The notes: generated by a model from the letters alone, not told the origin. A DNA stretch of 64,000 bases from Verrucomicrobia bacterium S94 (GCA_004299845.1 CP036201.1:3596001-3660000); one strand, 5' to 3'; positions 26,221-35,899 are shown, numbered from the stretch's first letter. Translations and numbers: made by a program.

Positions 26221-27768
26221 ATGAGAATATTGCTTTTTGTTTTACTGACGGTGGTGTCGTCTATGGCTTCGATTGAAATCATTGAAACGCCGAATGCCGT
26301 TTCTGCAGAATGGAACGGAGAAACACTCTGGACATATCATCACGATCCGGCGGAGGGAAAACCGTATTTCCATCCGCTGGTCTCAACCGATGGAACAGTG
26401 TTTACCGACCTGCGCCCGAAAGATCATCCGTGGCATCGCGCAGTTTGGTTTTCGTGGAAATTCATTAACGGGGTAAACTATTGGGAAGAGAATCGGGAAA
26501 CACGGCAATCCCAGGGTGCAACCATTATTACGAAGGTTGTCCGAAAAGTTGCAGATAATAATGAAGTGCAGTTCCGGCTGGCTATTGATTATTCCCCGTC
26601 ATGGAATGATGAAATCGTTTTAAAAGAACTCCGGTCGCTTTCCGTTTTACCACCGGATACAGACGGTACTTACCGTATTCAATGGTCCAGTACGTTCACA
26701 GCACAGGACCACGATGTAGAATTAAACCGCACCCCGTTACCGCACGAGGAAGGGGGTAAACCTTATGGAGGTTATGCCGGCTATTCAGTTCGAATGACTG
26801 GAGAAATGACAAAGGGGGCGTTTATCAGCAGTGCAGGATTAAGAGGAAACGCAACACATCATCAGCCTGCTGAGTGGATCCTGTTTAACGCGCCTGAAAA
26901 AGGCGGGATACTGTTCATGGATCATCCTTCCAATCCCAATCAACCTACAAAGTGGTATACCTCACCCGGTATGGGTTACTTCAGTCCCTCGGTTATTCAT
27001 GATGGCCCGATGGTAATCAAAGCCGGAGAATCGCTTACCCTGAAATATTCTCTTGTTGTCTTTCCCGGCAAAGCTGATGCCGCAATGGCTGCCGCCGAAT
27101 GGAATCGGTGGACTAAAACAAAGGCCGTCATTCTGACCGGGGCGAATAATCACAACTGGAAAAAAACGACGCCGGTGCTGGAAGCCGTTCTGGAGGAATC
27201 GGGGCGGTTTGATGTTGATGTGGTAACCGATCCGGAAAAACTGACGCCGGCCTTTCTTGCGGATTATGATGTGCTGCTGAGCAACTGGAATGCGTTCGGA
27301 AAAAACAAACCGGCTTCGTGGTCGGAAGAGCTGAAAAAAGCCTATGTTGATTTTGTGCGGAACGGCGGCGGCCACGTGGCGGTGCATGCCGGATCGTCCT
27401 CGTTTTATGACTGGGAGGATTACCAGAAGATCTGTCTCGCCACCTGGAAGGGTGGAACCGGGCATAAAAAGCCGCACGAATTCGAGGTGCGGATTGCGAA
27501 GCCGGATCATCCGGCAGTCCGGGGGCTGGAAAATTTTACGACCACCGATGAACTCTGGTTTAAACCGTTTGTACAGCCGGGTGTTACTGTGCTGGCGGAA
27601 TCCTTTTCGCAGTATACCGGAAACTGGGAACCGGCGGCATTGGCCGGAGAATTCGGTAAAGGGCGCTGCTTCACGCTGCTGCTGGGGCATGATGACTGGT
27701 TTATCAATAACAGTGATGGGTTTAAAAAACTGCTGGTTCGCGGAACGGCCTGGACTGCCGGGGAATGA
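26221..27768 (+). CDS. Secreted PmoA-like (DUF6807) / ThuA-like fusion
   Basis: 515 residues. A signal peptide (LLFVLLTVVSSMAS) is followed by a DUF6807 PmoA-like domain (about 18-290) with YFHPLVSTDGTVFTDL and DHPWHRAVWFSW, closely resembling the stand-alone protein encoded at 9297. From about 300 comes a ThuA-like, class I glutamine-amidotransferase-like domain: KAVILTGANNHNWKKTTP, YDVLLSNWNAFG, GGGHVAVHAGSSSF, HPAVRGLENFTTTDELWF, ending LLLGHDDWF. ThuA proteins are linked to disaccharide (trehalose/keto-sugar) use. The fusion suggests both domains act on one periplasmic substrate. Confidence 0.88.
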   Translation: MRILLFVLLTVVSSMASIEIIETPNAVSAEWNGETLWTYHHDPAEGKPYFHPLVSTDGTVFTDLRPKDHPWHRAVWFSWKFINGVNYWEENRETRQSQGATIITKVVRKVADNNEVQFRLAIDYSPSWNDEIVLKELRSLSVLPPDTDGTYRIQWSSTFTAQDHDVELNRTPLPHEEGGKPYGGYAGYSVRMTGEMTKGAFISSAGLRGNATHHQPAEWILFNAPEKGGILFMDHPSNPNQPTKWYTSPGMGYFSPSVIHDGPMVIKAGESLTLKYSLVVFPGKADAAMAAAEWNRWTKTKAVILTGANNHNWKKTTPVLEAVLEESGRFDVDVVTDPEKLTPAFLADYDVLLSNWNAFGKNKPASWSEELKKAYVDFVRNGGGHVAVHAGSSSFYDWEDYQKICLATWKGGTGHKKPHEFEVRIAKPDHPAVRGLENFTTTDELWFKPFVQPGVTVLAESFSQYTGNWEPAALAGEFGKGRCFTLLLGHDDWFINNSDGFKKLLVRGTAWTAGE

Positions 27769-27853
27769 CGGGTCGGACCGGGAGCGTGTTTTCCGGAGCG
27801 GCTGTAACCTGACAAAAAACCGTATATCAAAAGCGGTTTGTTCAATATTTTTT

Positions 27854-27887
27854 CAGAGTGGAATGTGTAATCTGTGCATTCACTCTG
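27854..27887 (+). promoter_or_regulatory. Leader hairpin just before the GH2 gene
   Basis: CAGAGTG (27854-27860) pairs with CACTCTG (27881-27887) and AATG with CATT, leaving one bulged G and an 11-base loop. It sits directly before the ribosome-binding region of the gene at 27902, so it may be an operator or affect mRNA stability. Confidence 0.35.
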
Positions 27888-27901
27888 GAAAAGGATGTTG
27901 A

Positions 27902-30532
27902 ATGAAGAAGATGCTATTGATTTCGAGTCTGGTCGGTGCGTTGAGTTTTTCGGGTCGGGCGGAACAGCCGGTTTATTCAACCGCAGGATTCTATGCGGTA
28001 GAGGGCAGTCCGCGTACGGTGGAGAATTTTAACCCGGGCTGGCGTTTTCACAAAGGGGATGTGGAAGGGGCCGAGGCGATTGATTTTGATGATCGGGAAT
28101 GGGAGGCTGCAAACCTTCCGCACGGTCTGGAAATTACCGGCGAGAATGCCAGCGGCGGGCGGAATTATCAGGGGATTGCGTGGTACCGCAAAAGGTTCAG
28201 TGTTCATCGGTCGTCTGAATACGGGAGAGTCTATCTCTACTTTGAAGCGGTGATGGGGGAGGCGCAGGTGTGGGTGAACGGCCGGCATGTGGCGGAACAT
28301 TTCGGAGGCTACCTTCCTTTTGCCATCGATATTACAGATGTCGTGAAACCGTCGGGAAATGTGGTGGCAGTGATGGCGGATAATTCGGACAGCACGCTTT
28401 ATCCGCCGGGTAAGAAGCAGAGCGGTCTGGATTTTTCGTATCACGGCGGCATTTATCGCGACACCTATCTGATTCAGACCAGCCCCCTGCATGTGACACT
28501 GCGCGAGCTGAGCGATACGGTAGCCGGCGGCGGAGTTTTTCCGGCTACGCTGGAAGTGAATGGAAACCGTGCGAAGGTTGAGATTCGGACCGAGGTTGCG
28601 AATGAAAGCACTCAGCCGCTGGAAGCTGTGGTGTGCAGTATTCTGGAGGATGCGGAGGGAAAGCATGTTGCGAAGTTAAAGCAGACGGTTAAACTGGTCG
28701 GTGGTGAAACCCGGCAGCTGGCCGGGCAGCTTGACCTGAATGACGTGAAACTGTGGCACCCGGATGATCCCAATCTGCATTTTGTCCGCACGGAAATCCG
28801 GGTTGGCGGGAAGCTGGCCGACAGTCTGAAAACGCGCTTCGGTATCCGTACGTTTGACATGAAATCCGATGGATTCTATGTGAACGGAAAACCGTTCGGC
28901 CGCAAGATTGTCGGAGCAAACCGGCATCAGGATTATAATTATGTGGGTAATGCGCTGCCCAATTCCGGGCAGTGGCGCGATGCGCTGCTGCTGCGGCGAG
29001 GGGGCTGTACGGTCATTCGTGCGGCGCATTATCCGATGGATCCGGCCTTTTATGATGCGTGCGATTATTACGGCATTCTGACCACGACCGCGAATCCGGG
29101 GTGGCACTTTTTTAATTTTAAGCAGAAAATCTTTGAAGAGCGGCTGTTTGATGATACGCGACAGCTGGTTCGGCGCGACCGGAACGTAGCTTCGATGCTG
29201 TTGTGGGAAACGTGCATCAATGAGTTTCCGCAGCAACCGGACTATGCGATGAAAACGATGCATGAAATTACACATGCGGAATATCCGTTCCCGAGTGTGT
29301 TCACGGTGGCGGATCATCATGAGGCGGAAAAGGGCGGTTTTGACTTTCACTATAACTGCGATGGAAAAGACCATCCTTCTTTTCACCGTGAATACGGAGA
29401 CGGCGGTGAGGTGGACAACTGGTATTCGCAGAATGCCCGTCAGCGGATAAAACGCGAATGGGGAGAACGTGCGCTGCTGCAGCAGTCGCGCATTCAGGAG
29501 GTTTCGCTGGCGCATACCTTCGGTTCTCTTCCGGCCAAGATCGGGGGAACGGTGTGGGCGGGGATCGATCATCAGCGCGGTTATCATCCCGATCCGTTTC
29601 GCGGCGGGCATCTTGATGGATTCCGTATTCCGCGCTATACCCACTATCTTTATATGAGCCAGTATGATCCGGATTATGAAATTCCGCATCTTGGCAAACA
29701 GCCGATGGTTCAGATTGCGCATGAACACACCCAGGTGTCCGGTCCTGATGTGGTGATATACAGCAACTGTGAGGAAGTTCGTCTGACGGTTTGCGGTGAA
29801 GATAAGGGAACGCGGAAGCCGGAGCGTAAGGGCAGTCTGGCTAATCTGCCGCATCCGCCGTTTGTTTTCGAGAAGGCCTATGACTGGCAGGTGGTTAAAA
29901 AACATCGTGACGGCGCATCGAAATTTAAGGATGTGGACATGGTAGCCGAAGGCTTGATCAACGGTAAAGTGGTTGCCCGGGATGTTGTTCCCTATGCGCA
30001 GCGCACAACCGGCATTGAGCTCAGTCTGGATGGCGTTGGAGTCGATCTGACCGCCGACGGTTCCGATTTTATACCGGTTCGTGCCACCGTGGTTGATCAG
30101 TACGGAACCCCGAAAGTACTGGCCTCGGAGTACATTCATTTTGTGGTGGAAGGCGAGGGAGAGATTATCGGTGATGCCTCCACGTATGCCAATCCGAAGA
30201 AGACTGAGTTCGGTGTGGCGACAGCACTTATCCGGGCAACAACGGAACCGGGCAGGATTACGGTGAAAGCCTATTCCAAAGGATTGGAGCCGGCGGAACT
30301 GACGATAGAATCAAAGCCTGCTTTATTGCCCGCGGCCTATGATGCCGCCTATGCCGCAGCTTCAAAAAAACCGGCTGTGAATGGCGCTGTGATTATTTCG
30401 TCGGCGGCATCGGATTTGCCTGCGGATGTGCAGGAGCTGCAGAAACGGGTGCGGAAACTGGAGCTTGAGGCGGTCGGTAAAGATCAGACCATCATGGAAC
30501 TGCAGAGCCAGCTCGGCCGTCAGGGTGAGTAG
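27902..30532 (+). CDS. Secreted glycoside hydrolase family 2 enzyme
   Basis: GH2 beta-galactosidase/glucuronidase-type enzyme of 876 residues with a signal peptide (LLISSLVGALSFSGRAE). Sugar-binding jelly roll at about 40-195 (WYRKRFSVHR, VWVNGRHVAEHFGGY), immunoglobulin-like domain to about 315, then the TIM barrel (FYVNGKPFGRKIVGANRHQD). The acid/base is probably Glu441 (MLLWETCINEF) and the nucleophile Glu497 (FHREYGDGG). A further beta domain at about 690-800 precedes a charged tail (about 845-876) that looks like a coiled coil (VQELQKRVRKLELEAV), unusual for the family and perhaps for oligomerisation. Substrate is unknown. Confidence 0.9.
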   Translation: MKKMLLISSLVGALSFSGRAEQPVYSTAGFYAVEGSPRTVENFNPGWRFHKGDVEGAEAIDFDDREWEAANLPHGLEITGENASGGRNYQGIAWYRKRFSVHRSSEYGRVYLYFEAVMGEAQVWVNGRHVAEHFGGYLPFAIDITDVVKPSGNVVAVMADNSDSTLYPPGKKQSGLDFSYHGGIYRDTYLIQTSPLHVTLRELSDTVAGGGVFPATLEVNGNRAKVEIRTEVANESTQPLEAVVCSILEDAEGKHVAKLKQTVKLVGGETRQLAGQLDLNDVKLWHPDDPNLHFVRTEIRVGGKLADSLKTRFGIRTFDMKSDGFYVNGKPFGRKIVGANRHQDYNYVGNALPNSGQWRDALLLRRGGCTVIRAAHYPMDPAFYDACDYYGILTTTANPGWHFFNFKQKIFEERLFDDTRQLVRRDRNVASMLLWETCINEFPQQPDYAMKTMHEITHAEYPFPSVFTVADHHEAEKGGFDFHYNCDGKDHPSFHREYGDGGEVDNWYSQNARQRIKREWGERALLQQSRIQEVSLAHTFGSLPAKIGGTVWAGIDHQRGYHPDPFRGGHLDGFRIPRYTHYLYMSQYDPDYEIPHLGKQPMVQIAHEHTQVSGPDVVIYSNCEEVRLTVCGEDKGTRKPERKGSLANLPHPPFVFEKAYDWQVVKKHRDGASKFKDVDMVAEGLINGKVVARDVVPYAQRTTGIELSLDGVGVDLTADGSDFIPVRATVVDQYGTPKVLASEYIHFVVEGEGEIIGDASTYANPKKTEFGVATALIRATTEPGRITVKAYSKGLEPAELTIESKPALLPAAYDAAYAAASKKPAVNGAVIISSAASDLPADVQELQKRVRKLELEAVGKDQTIMELQSQLGRQGE

Positions 30533-31682
30533 ACTTCGGGTTACTGAAACTGTTTTCGGTAGGTTGAGGGGCCATTCCGGTGGCATTCCGGAATGCGTGT
30601 GAGAGATAGTTATAACTGGAATATCCGCAGGCTTCAGCGATGTCGGCCATCGGCAGGTCGGTTTCTGCGAGCAGTTCCTTTGCCCGGTTCATGCGCAACC
30701 GGCGGATCTCATGGTTCGGGCTGTGTTTGAAGACGGCTGCGAACCGGCGTTCGAGCGAGCGGCGGCTCATGGGAACGACTTTCAGAATGTCGTCCATGGT
30801 GATCGGTTCAAAAGCATGTTCCTTAATAAACTGCATGGCCTTGATGAGTCGCGGATCATCCACCGCCAGTGTATCGGTTGAAAGCCGTTCAACGATGCCC
30901 GGCGGCGGAATATAAACGGCTTCGGCTTTCATCGGTTCGCCCTGCATCAGACGGTGCAGCTTGGCGGCGGCGCGGTAACCGATCTGTTCTGTGGGGGAGA
31001 TTATTCCGGAGAGCGGCGGAAAACAGGAATGGCAGCCGATCTGATCATCGTTGCTGGCCAGGATGGCGATATCGTGCGGTACCGAAATGCCGAGTTCATT
31101 GCACTGGTTCACGATCCGGGAGGCACCATTGATTCCCAGGCATAAAAGGCCGGCGGGTTTGGGCAGCTGCAGCAGCCACGCCCGAAGTTCGTTCTGTGCT
31201 GACGACCAGTCGGGTGTGATTTCAAAAAAGTGACAGGGGATATCGTAGCCGGTCAAAGCCTCTTTAAACGAGAGGGTATAACGGAGGTTGGTGGGTTTCT
31301 GAATGGAACCGACGAATGCGATTGTTCTGAATCCCTTTTCAATGAATAGTTCCGCGGCCATACAGGTTCCTGCTTTATCGTCGGTGAAGAAACTCGGTGC
31401 AGGAAGATCGGGCAGGGGGTTGTCATCGACGTTGACGTAAGGGATGCCGCGTTCGGTCATTTCAGCAGCGAGTGATTCCGTTGAAACCCGGGCAATTACG
31501 CCGTCGCCTTCCCAGTTTTCCGGCAGATGATGGAATATATTGGGAGCATCGCGCCGCAGCCAGACCTTCCAGGGGCCGGTTTCCTGGGCATAATCCAGAA
31601 TTCCGTTGATGATATTCCGTCCCCAATCCAGTTTGGCATTCAGCAGAATGGCTACTTTGGGGATGTGGGGTTTTGTCTTCAT
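30492..31682 (-). CDS. XylR-like AraC regulator with LacI-type sugar-binding domain
   Basis: 396 residues. The N-terminal periplasmic-binding-protein-like domain (about 8-275, as in LacI/XylR) is followed by an AraC double helix-turn-helix (about 285-375; DILKVVPMSRRSLERRFAAV, PMADIAEACGYSSYNYLSHAF). A single-base loss in the G run 30568-30571 (C run on the coding strand) seems to have changed the end: with one more base the protein would finish TGMAPSTYRKQFQ and stop at 30541, clear of the GH2 gene. As written it ends in 19 unrelated residues and overlaps GH2 by 41 bases. It is divergent from the beta-helix gene and convergent with GH2. Confidence 0.88.
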   Translation of the reverse strand: MKTKPHIPKVAILLNAKLDWGRNIINGILDYAQETGPWKVWLRRDAPNIFHHLPENWEGDGVIARVSTESLAAEMTERGIPYVNVDDNPLPDLPAPSFFTDDKAGTCMAAELFIEKGFRTIAFVGSIQKPTNLRYTLSFKEALTGYDIPCHFFEITPDWSSAQNELRAWLLQLPKPAGLLCLGINGASRIVNQCNELGISVPHDIAILASNDDQIGCHSCFPPLSGIISPTEQIGYRAAAKLHRLMQGEPMKAEAVYIPPPGIVERLSTDTLAVDDPRLIKAMQFIKEHAFEPITMDDILKVVPMSRRSLERRFAAVFKHSPNHEIRRLRMNRAKELLAETDLPMADIAEACGYSSYNYLSHAFRNATGMAPQPTENSFSNPKSTHPDGRAGSAVP

Positions 31683-32084
31683 TGGTGTAATTTATCCTAT
31701 GAATGGGCGTCCGTTATGAAGCGGAATAAATCTGTTATTTTTATCGGGAATCGCAAAGGTCGTGAAATAGCTTCAATTACAGGGACGGTTCGGAATTTCA
31801 GTACCGGACATAGGAAGGGTACAAATCGTATTTCATGGGGCGGGATCGGGATGATTCCGCGGAATACAGTTTCTGATGTTGAGTGTCGGGAATCGGGTTG
31901 CGGGATTTGTATCATATTTATTTTCCGCCATTCTGCCGGACGTTTGTGCTGAATGGCGAATCTTCATATATTTTCGGCGTACCGTTGTCTATTCCGGACC
32001 TGGGGAAAAGAGGAGCATACCGAATCGAATAGATGTTGTGCCGGTGCACTGTGGTATGGGGTAAGTGAACAGGAAGGGAAGACG
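31683..32084. other. 402-base divergent intergenic region
   Basis: Region between the XylR-like regulator and the beta-helix protein gene. It must hold both promoters and probably sites for the regulator. No convincing -35/-10 pair or strong inverted repeat could be picked. The frames open across it (for example 31527-31952) look non-coding. AGGAAGGGAAG just before 32085 marks the start of the next gene. Confidence 0.4.
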
Positions 32085-33374
32085 ATGATTACGCGATTGT
32101 TAACGGCGGGTATTTTTTCTATAGCGATTGCCGCATCGGCGAAGTATACCGAGACGATGGACTCTGTCGGACGGTCTGTTGATCTGGTCCGGGATTACGG
32201 GCTCAAGGATGACGGTGCAGCATCGAATCAGTCGGACATATTTCAGGGGGCGATTGATGAATTGGCCGAAAAGGGCGGCGGCCGCGTATGGGTTCCGAAA
32301 GGGACGTATCGATTGAGCGAAGTCAGGCTCCGCTCGAACATCCATCTGCTGATTGAAGCGGGTTCTGTTTTAAAGCTGCATTGGCCGGAAGGAACGAAGA
32401 CCATGATGTTTCTGCTGGATGCTGAACGGCCGGAAAGAAAAAGTTCCTGGACGGAAGCGGATGAAATGGCCTACATCGAAAACGTCAGCATTCGCGGGGT
32501 CGGCGGCCCGTTCATTATAGACTATTCGGACCGAGAACGCGTCAAGGGTGAAGGGGCCCGGGGTATACTCACCAAAATGGTGAAAAATTTTCTGATCGAG
32601 AATGTCGATATATACGATAATTACAGCGTCTACTGCGGGATTACGCTGACTCCGCAGCAGACCCGGTATGACAGTTCAAAATGGCCGCTTTCCCGCTCGA
32701 CCGACGGCACGGTACGAAACTGCCGGATTTTTCATGCCAGTCCCGGATACGGTCTCACCCAGCTGCACGGGGCGCAGTCGGTTCATTTTGAAAACCTTTA
32801 TGCGGAAGGCGGCGTGACGTTACGGTTGGAAACCGGAGCGCTGGGGGATAAGACCGGGGTTTATGATATTACAGCTGAACATGTGGTGAACGAGAACGGG
32901 CGTTGTGCTGTTATGTTCGGTCCGCACAGTGCCATGAACGGTCTGGTGAAGGTTGAAAATGTAAAATCCATCAGCAGTGCTTTTGCGGTAACCATGAGTA
33001 AAGGCGGCGTTAAAAAGAAGGAGCTGGAACGGAATCCCGATGCTGCCGACGGTGTTTTTGCGGAGGGCAGTTATGTGAAAAATATCACGGCTGTTTTCGG
33101 GAAGGCGGCGCAGGTGAAAACGCATATGATTATGTATATGCCTGAGGAATATTATAAAGATCTTGATCTGGTGTGGGAGGATAAGTTTTTCCGAGGGCCA
33201 TCCATTACCGCCGTGAAGGATGAGACGGAGGGGCATTTTACGGTTCGAACCGAAAATATCCGGATGGAAGGTTTTGTATATTATAGGGATAAACCGGTGA
33301 TTACTCCTGACGATGCCCGGCCGGGAAATAAGTTCGGGGAAATTGAGAAATGGAAACAGGAGTTTGGTCGGTGA
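32085..33374 (+). CDS. Secreted right-handed beta-helix (pectate-lyase-superfamily) protein
   Basis: 429 residues from ATG 32085, which follows AGGAAGGGAAG and starts a signal peptide (MITRLLTAGIFSIAIAASA). The longer frame from 31953 has no such signals. The N-terminal segment VRDYGLKDDGAASNQSDIFQGA and GGGRVWVPKGTY are typical of Pectate_lyase_3/GH28-like beta-helix enzymes. Helix rungs follow (NVSIRGVGGPFII, FLIENVDIYDNYSVYCGI, GTVRNCRIFHASPGYG). The GH28 catalytic motifs (NTD, DD, GHG, RIK) are not evident, so it may be a lyase, an isomerase-type epimerase or a new GH-like enzyme. The next gene overlaps its stop. Confidence 0.75.
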   Translation: MITRLLTAGIFSIAIAASAKYTETMDSVGRSVDLVRDYGLKDDGAASNQSDIFQGAIDELAEKGGGRVWVPKGTYRLSEVRLRSNIHLLIEAGSVLKLHWPEGTKTMMFLLDAERPERKSSWTEADEMAYIENVSIRGVGGPFIIDYSDRERVKGEGARGILTKMVKNFLIENVDIYDNYSVYCGITLTPQQTRYDSSKWPLSRSTDGTVRNCRIFHASPGYGLTQLHGAQSVHFENLYAEGGVTLRLETGALGDKTGVYDITAEHVVNENGRCAVMFGPHSAMNGLVKVENVKSISSAFAVTMSKGGVKKKELERNPDAADGVFAEGSYVKNITAVFGKAAQVKTHMIMYMPEEYYKDLDLVWEDKFFRGPSITAVKDETEGHFTVRTENIRMEGFVYYRDKPVITPDDARPGNKFGEIEKWKQEFGR

Positions 33375-34252
33375 AACGAATCTGTACGCTTATTCTGTTA
33401 TTGTTTTTGGGAGTATCGCTTTTTGCGGATCCGGTGAAGGTTGTACTGCTGGGTGGACAGTCGAATATGGCGGGACGGGGTGTTTTCGCCGAGCTCGATG
33501 AAACGGTGCAGTCGCGGGTCGATGCCGCTGCCAACCGGGTGTATGTCAGTTCACAGGGCCGGGCCCCTCAAAAACTTTCCTGGTTTGATGAGGGAAAGCG
33601 TTGCCGGACGTTTGGTCCGGAAGTGCTGACCGGGGTGACATTGGCTGAAAAATATCCCGAATCGGAGTTTCTGTTGATCAAGACGGCGGTTGGCGGCACA
33701 TCGCTGCATGGAGCGTGGAATCCGGACTGGACTCCGGAAAGAGCGATGGCTTCGGAAAAAGGAGAGGTAAGGCAGCAGCTGCGGCTTTTTCAGGAGCACA
33801 TGCAGAGTATTCGTGAAAACTTTCGGGTATTGGAGCAGGAAGGGAAGAGCTATGAGCTTATGGGTATGTGCTGGATGCAGGGGGAGAAGGATTCGCGGCT
33901 GGAGCTTTCGGCGTTGAACTATGAGGAAAATCTGAAGCGTTTGATTGCAGCCTATCGCAACGAACTGGAACAGCCCGGGATGCCGTTTGTTATCGGACAG
34001 ATCAATTGTCCGGTGCGCGGAAAAAATGATTTTCCTGATGGTCCGGACACTGTTCGAAAGGCGATGGCCAAGGTGGCTGCGGAGGTTTCGGGGGTTGGGA
34101 TGGTGGCTACATCCACCGATCCGTCATGGTCGGATTTTCCGAAGAAAAGCGATCACGTTCATTACAATGCAGAAGGTCAGCGCCGGCTTGGAATTGCATT
34201 TGCAGAAGAACTGCTTCGTTTGAAACCGGGAAAAAATGAGGGCGGTGAATAA
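33371..34252 (+). CDS. Secreted sialate O-acetylesterase-like (SASA) protein
   Basis: 293 residues. GTG 33371 is chosen as start: it overlaps the previous stop (GTGA), has AGGAG at 33358-33362 and begins a good signal peptide (VKRICTLILLLFLGVSLFA). A longer ATG start at 33350 is possible. Motifs of the SASA/CE6-like SGNH family: VVLLGGQSNMAGRG with the nucleophile Ser, AVGGTSLHGAW, MGMCWMQGEKDS, and SDHVHYNAEGQ with the Asp-His pair. It probably removes acetyl groups from plant or algal polysaccharide; acetate as the leaving group is family knowledge. Confidence 0.87.
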   Translation: MKRICTLILLLFLGVSLFADPVKVVLLGGQSNMAGRGVFAELDETVQSRVDAAANRVYVSSQGRAPQKLSWFDEGKRCRTFGPEVLTGVTLAEKYPESEFLLIKTAVGGTSLHGAWNPDWTPERAMASEKGEVRQQLRLFQEHMQSIRENFRVLEQEGKSYELMGMCWMQGEKDSRLELSALNYEENLKRLIAAYRNELEQPGMPFVIGQINCPVRGKNDFPDGPDTVRKAMAKVAAEVSGVGMVATSTDPSWSDFPKKSDHVHYNAEGQRRLGIAFAEELLRLKPGKNEGGE

Positions 34253-34379
34253 GGCGGTTTTATAAAAGACTGTTTTAGGACCTGGAGCGATTTCGAACGT
34301 CGGTGACCGGTTTAAGAGCGCTGTGCGGGCGGTGTCTTTTTTCTACGGGGTGTGGAGCTTTTTTGAAAGGGCATAGAAT

Positions 34380-35899
34380 ATGAGCATACGGAGTTTGATC
34401 TGTTGTGCGCTGCTGGTGTGTGGTTCGGCTTTGGCTGAAAGGCCGAATGTGATTCTTATTTTTGCGGATGATCTGGGGCCGGGGATGCTGGGCTGTTACG
34501 GGCAGAGCATCATTAAAACGCCCAATATTGACCGGCTTGCGGCTGAGGGGATGAAGTTCAATAACTATTACGGGGCGGTATTCTGTGCGCCATCGCGCTG
34601 GACGCTGGCCACCGGGATGCATGATGGCCGGAAAGGCGGTTGGTCGCATAATCAAGGCGGTCTTCCGATTGAACGGGATGCCGGCAGAATAACAGAAGCG
34701 GAATTTCAGCGGCGTATGGCGGAGCATAAAGCCGGTTCGCTGCCCATTCCTGACCGGGAGGTGTTTCTGGGACAGGTCGGGCAGCGGGCGGGGTACAGGA
34801 CGGCGCAGTTCGGTAAGCTGGATCGCGGTTTTTTAACGTGGCATGAGCGGGTGAAACGTTTTGGCTGGGATTTTTATGAAGGGCTGTATGATCATCAGCG
34901 TTGCCACGGTTTTTATCCGCCCTATATCTGGCGTAACGGTGAAAAAGTTCCGCTGAAAGGCAATGACCGTGCGGATTGCGGAAAAAGGTCTGAAAAAGGG
35001 GATGAACCGGTCGGAAGCGGGGGAGAGACCTATTCCCAGCATGTATTTATTGAAAGTATACTTCGGTTCATCCGTGAGAACAGAGACCGCCCCTTCTTTA
35101 TTTATCATCCGACTCAACTTCCGCATGGACCGGTGGCTGTTCCTGAGCTTCATCCCGATTTTGCCGATGATCCGAATCTGAGTCTGGCGGAGAAAAAATA
35201 TGCCTCGATGGTCAAAATGCTGGATGACCATGTAGGGCTTATTCTGAAGGAGCTTAAGGTTTTGGGAATCGATGAAAAAACGGTGGTGTTTTTTACGTCG
35301 GACAATGGTCACGAACTGTACTATGGCGATGACAAACCAAGATATAAAAAGCAGATTCTGGCGGATGGTTCCCGGCGGATTTCGAAGAGCATAAGTGGCG
35401 GTCTTCGGAAATGGATGATGTTTTCAAGGGGGCTGGAGGACGGGCCGGACTGAAACGGGCCGGTTATCAGGGAGGTATTCAGTGCCCGATGGTTGTACGC
35501 TGGCCGGGAAAAATCAAACCCGGTACCGAAACCGATCTTCTGAGTGCGCATTACGATTTTATGGCAACACTGGCTGATCTTGGAGGAACAGATATTCCGT
35601 CGGGGAAAGATTCAGTTTCCTATCTGCCAACACTGCTGGGAGAAAAACAGAAGCAGGTTCATGATTTTATATTTGTTCGGAATAAGAACCGGTTCATGGG
35701 ACGTTCGGCGCTCATAACCCGTGATGGCTGGAAACTGATTCGGGTTGGGGAAAATGACTTCCAGCTTTATCATATTAAAGAGGATAACGAAGAACGGTAT
35801 AATCTGGCCGCGAAATATCCGGAGCGGGTTGAGCGGCTGAAGCAGCTGTTTTTCCGGGAGCTGGATTCCGAGCGTCCGGATCTGACGGCGACAGAATAA
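34380..35899 (+). pseudogene. Sulfatase split by a -1 frameshift
   Basis: A sulfatase read in two frames, 34380-35453 and 35411-35899. Signal peptide (SLICCALLVCGSALAE), PNVILIFADDLGPGMLGCYG with the metal-binding Asp pair, and the signature C69-A-P-S-R73 are intact. The frame breaks near 35413: one extra G gives GLRKWDDVFKGAGGRAGLK and joins both parts into 506 residues. The second part holds QGGIQCPMVVRWPGKIKPG and the usual C-terminus (FQLYHIKEDNEERYNLAAK). As with the sulfatase at 20045, only one base is missing, so an assembly error is as likely as a real mutation. A terminator follows. Confidence 0.85.

Noticed and set aside
28676-30139. 487-codon minus-strand frame opposite GH2
   Set aside because: Shadow of GH2 codon usage with no recognisable motif.
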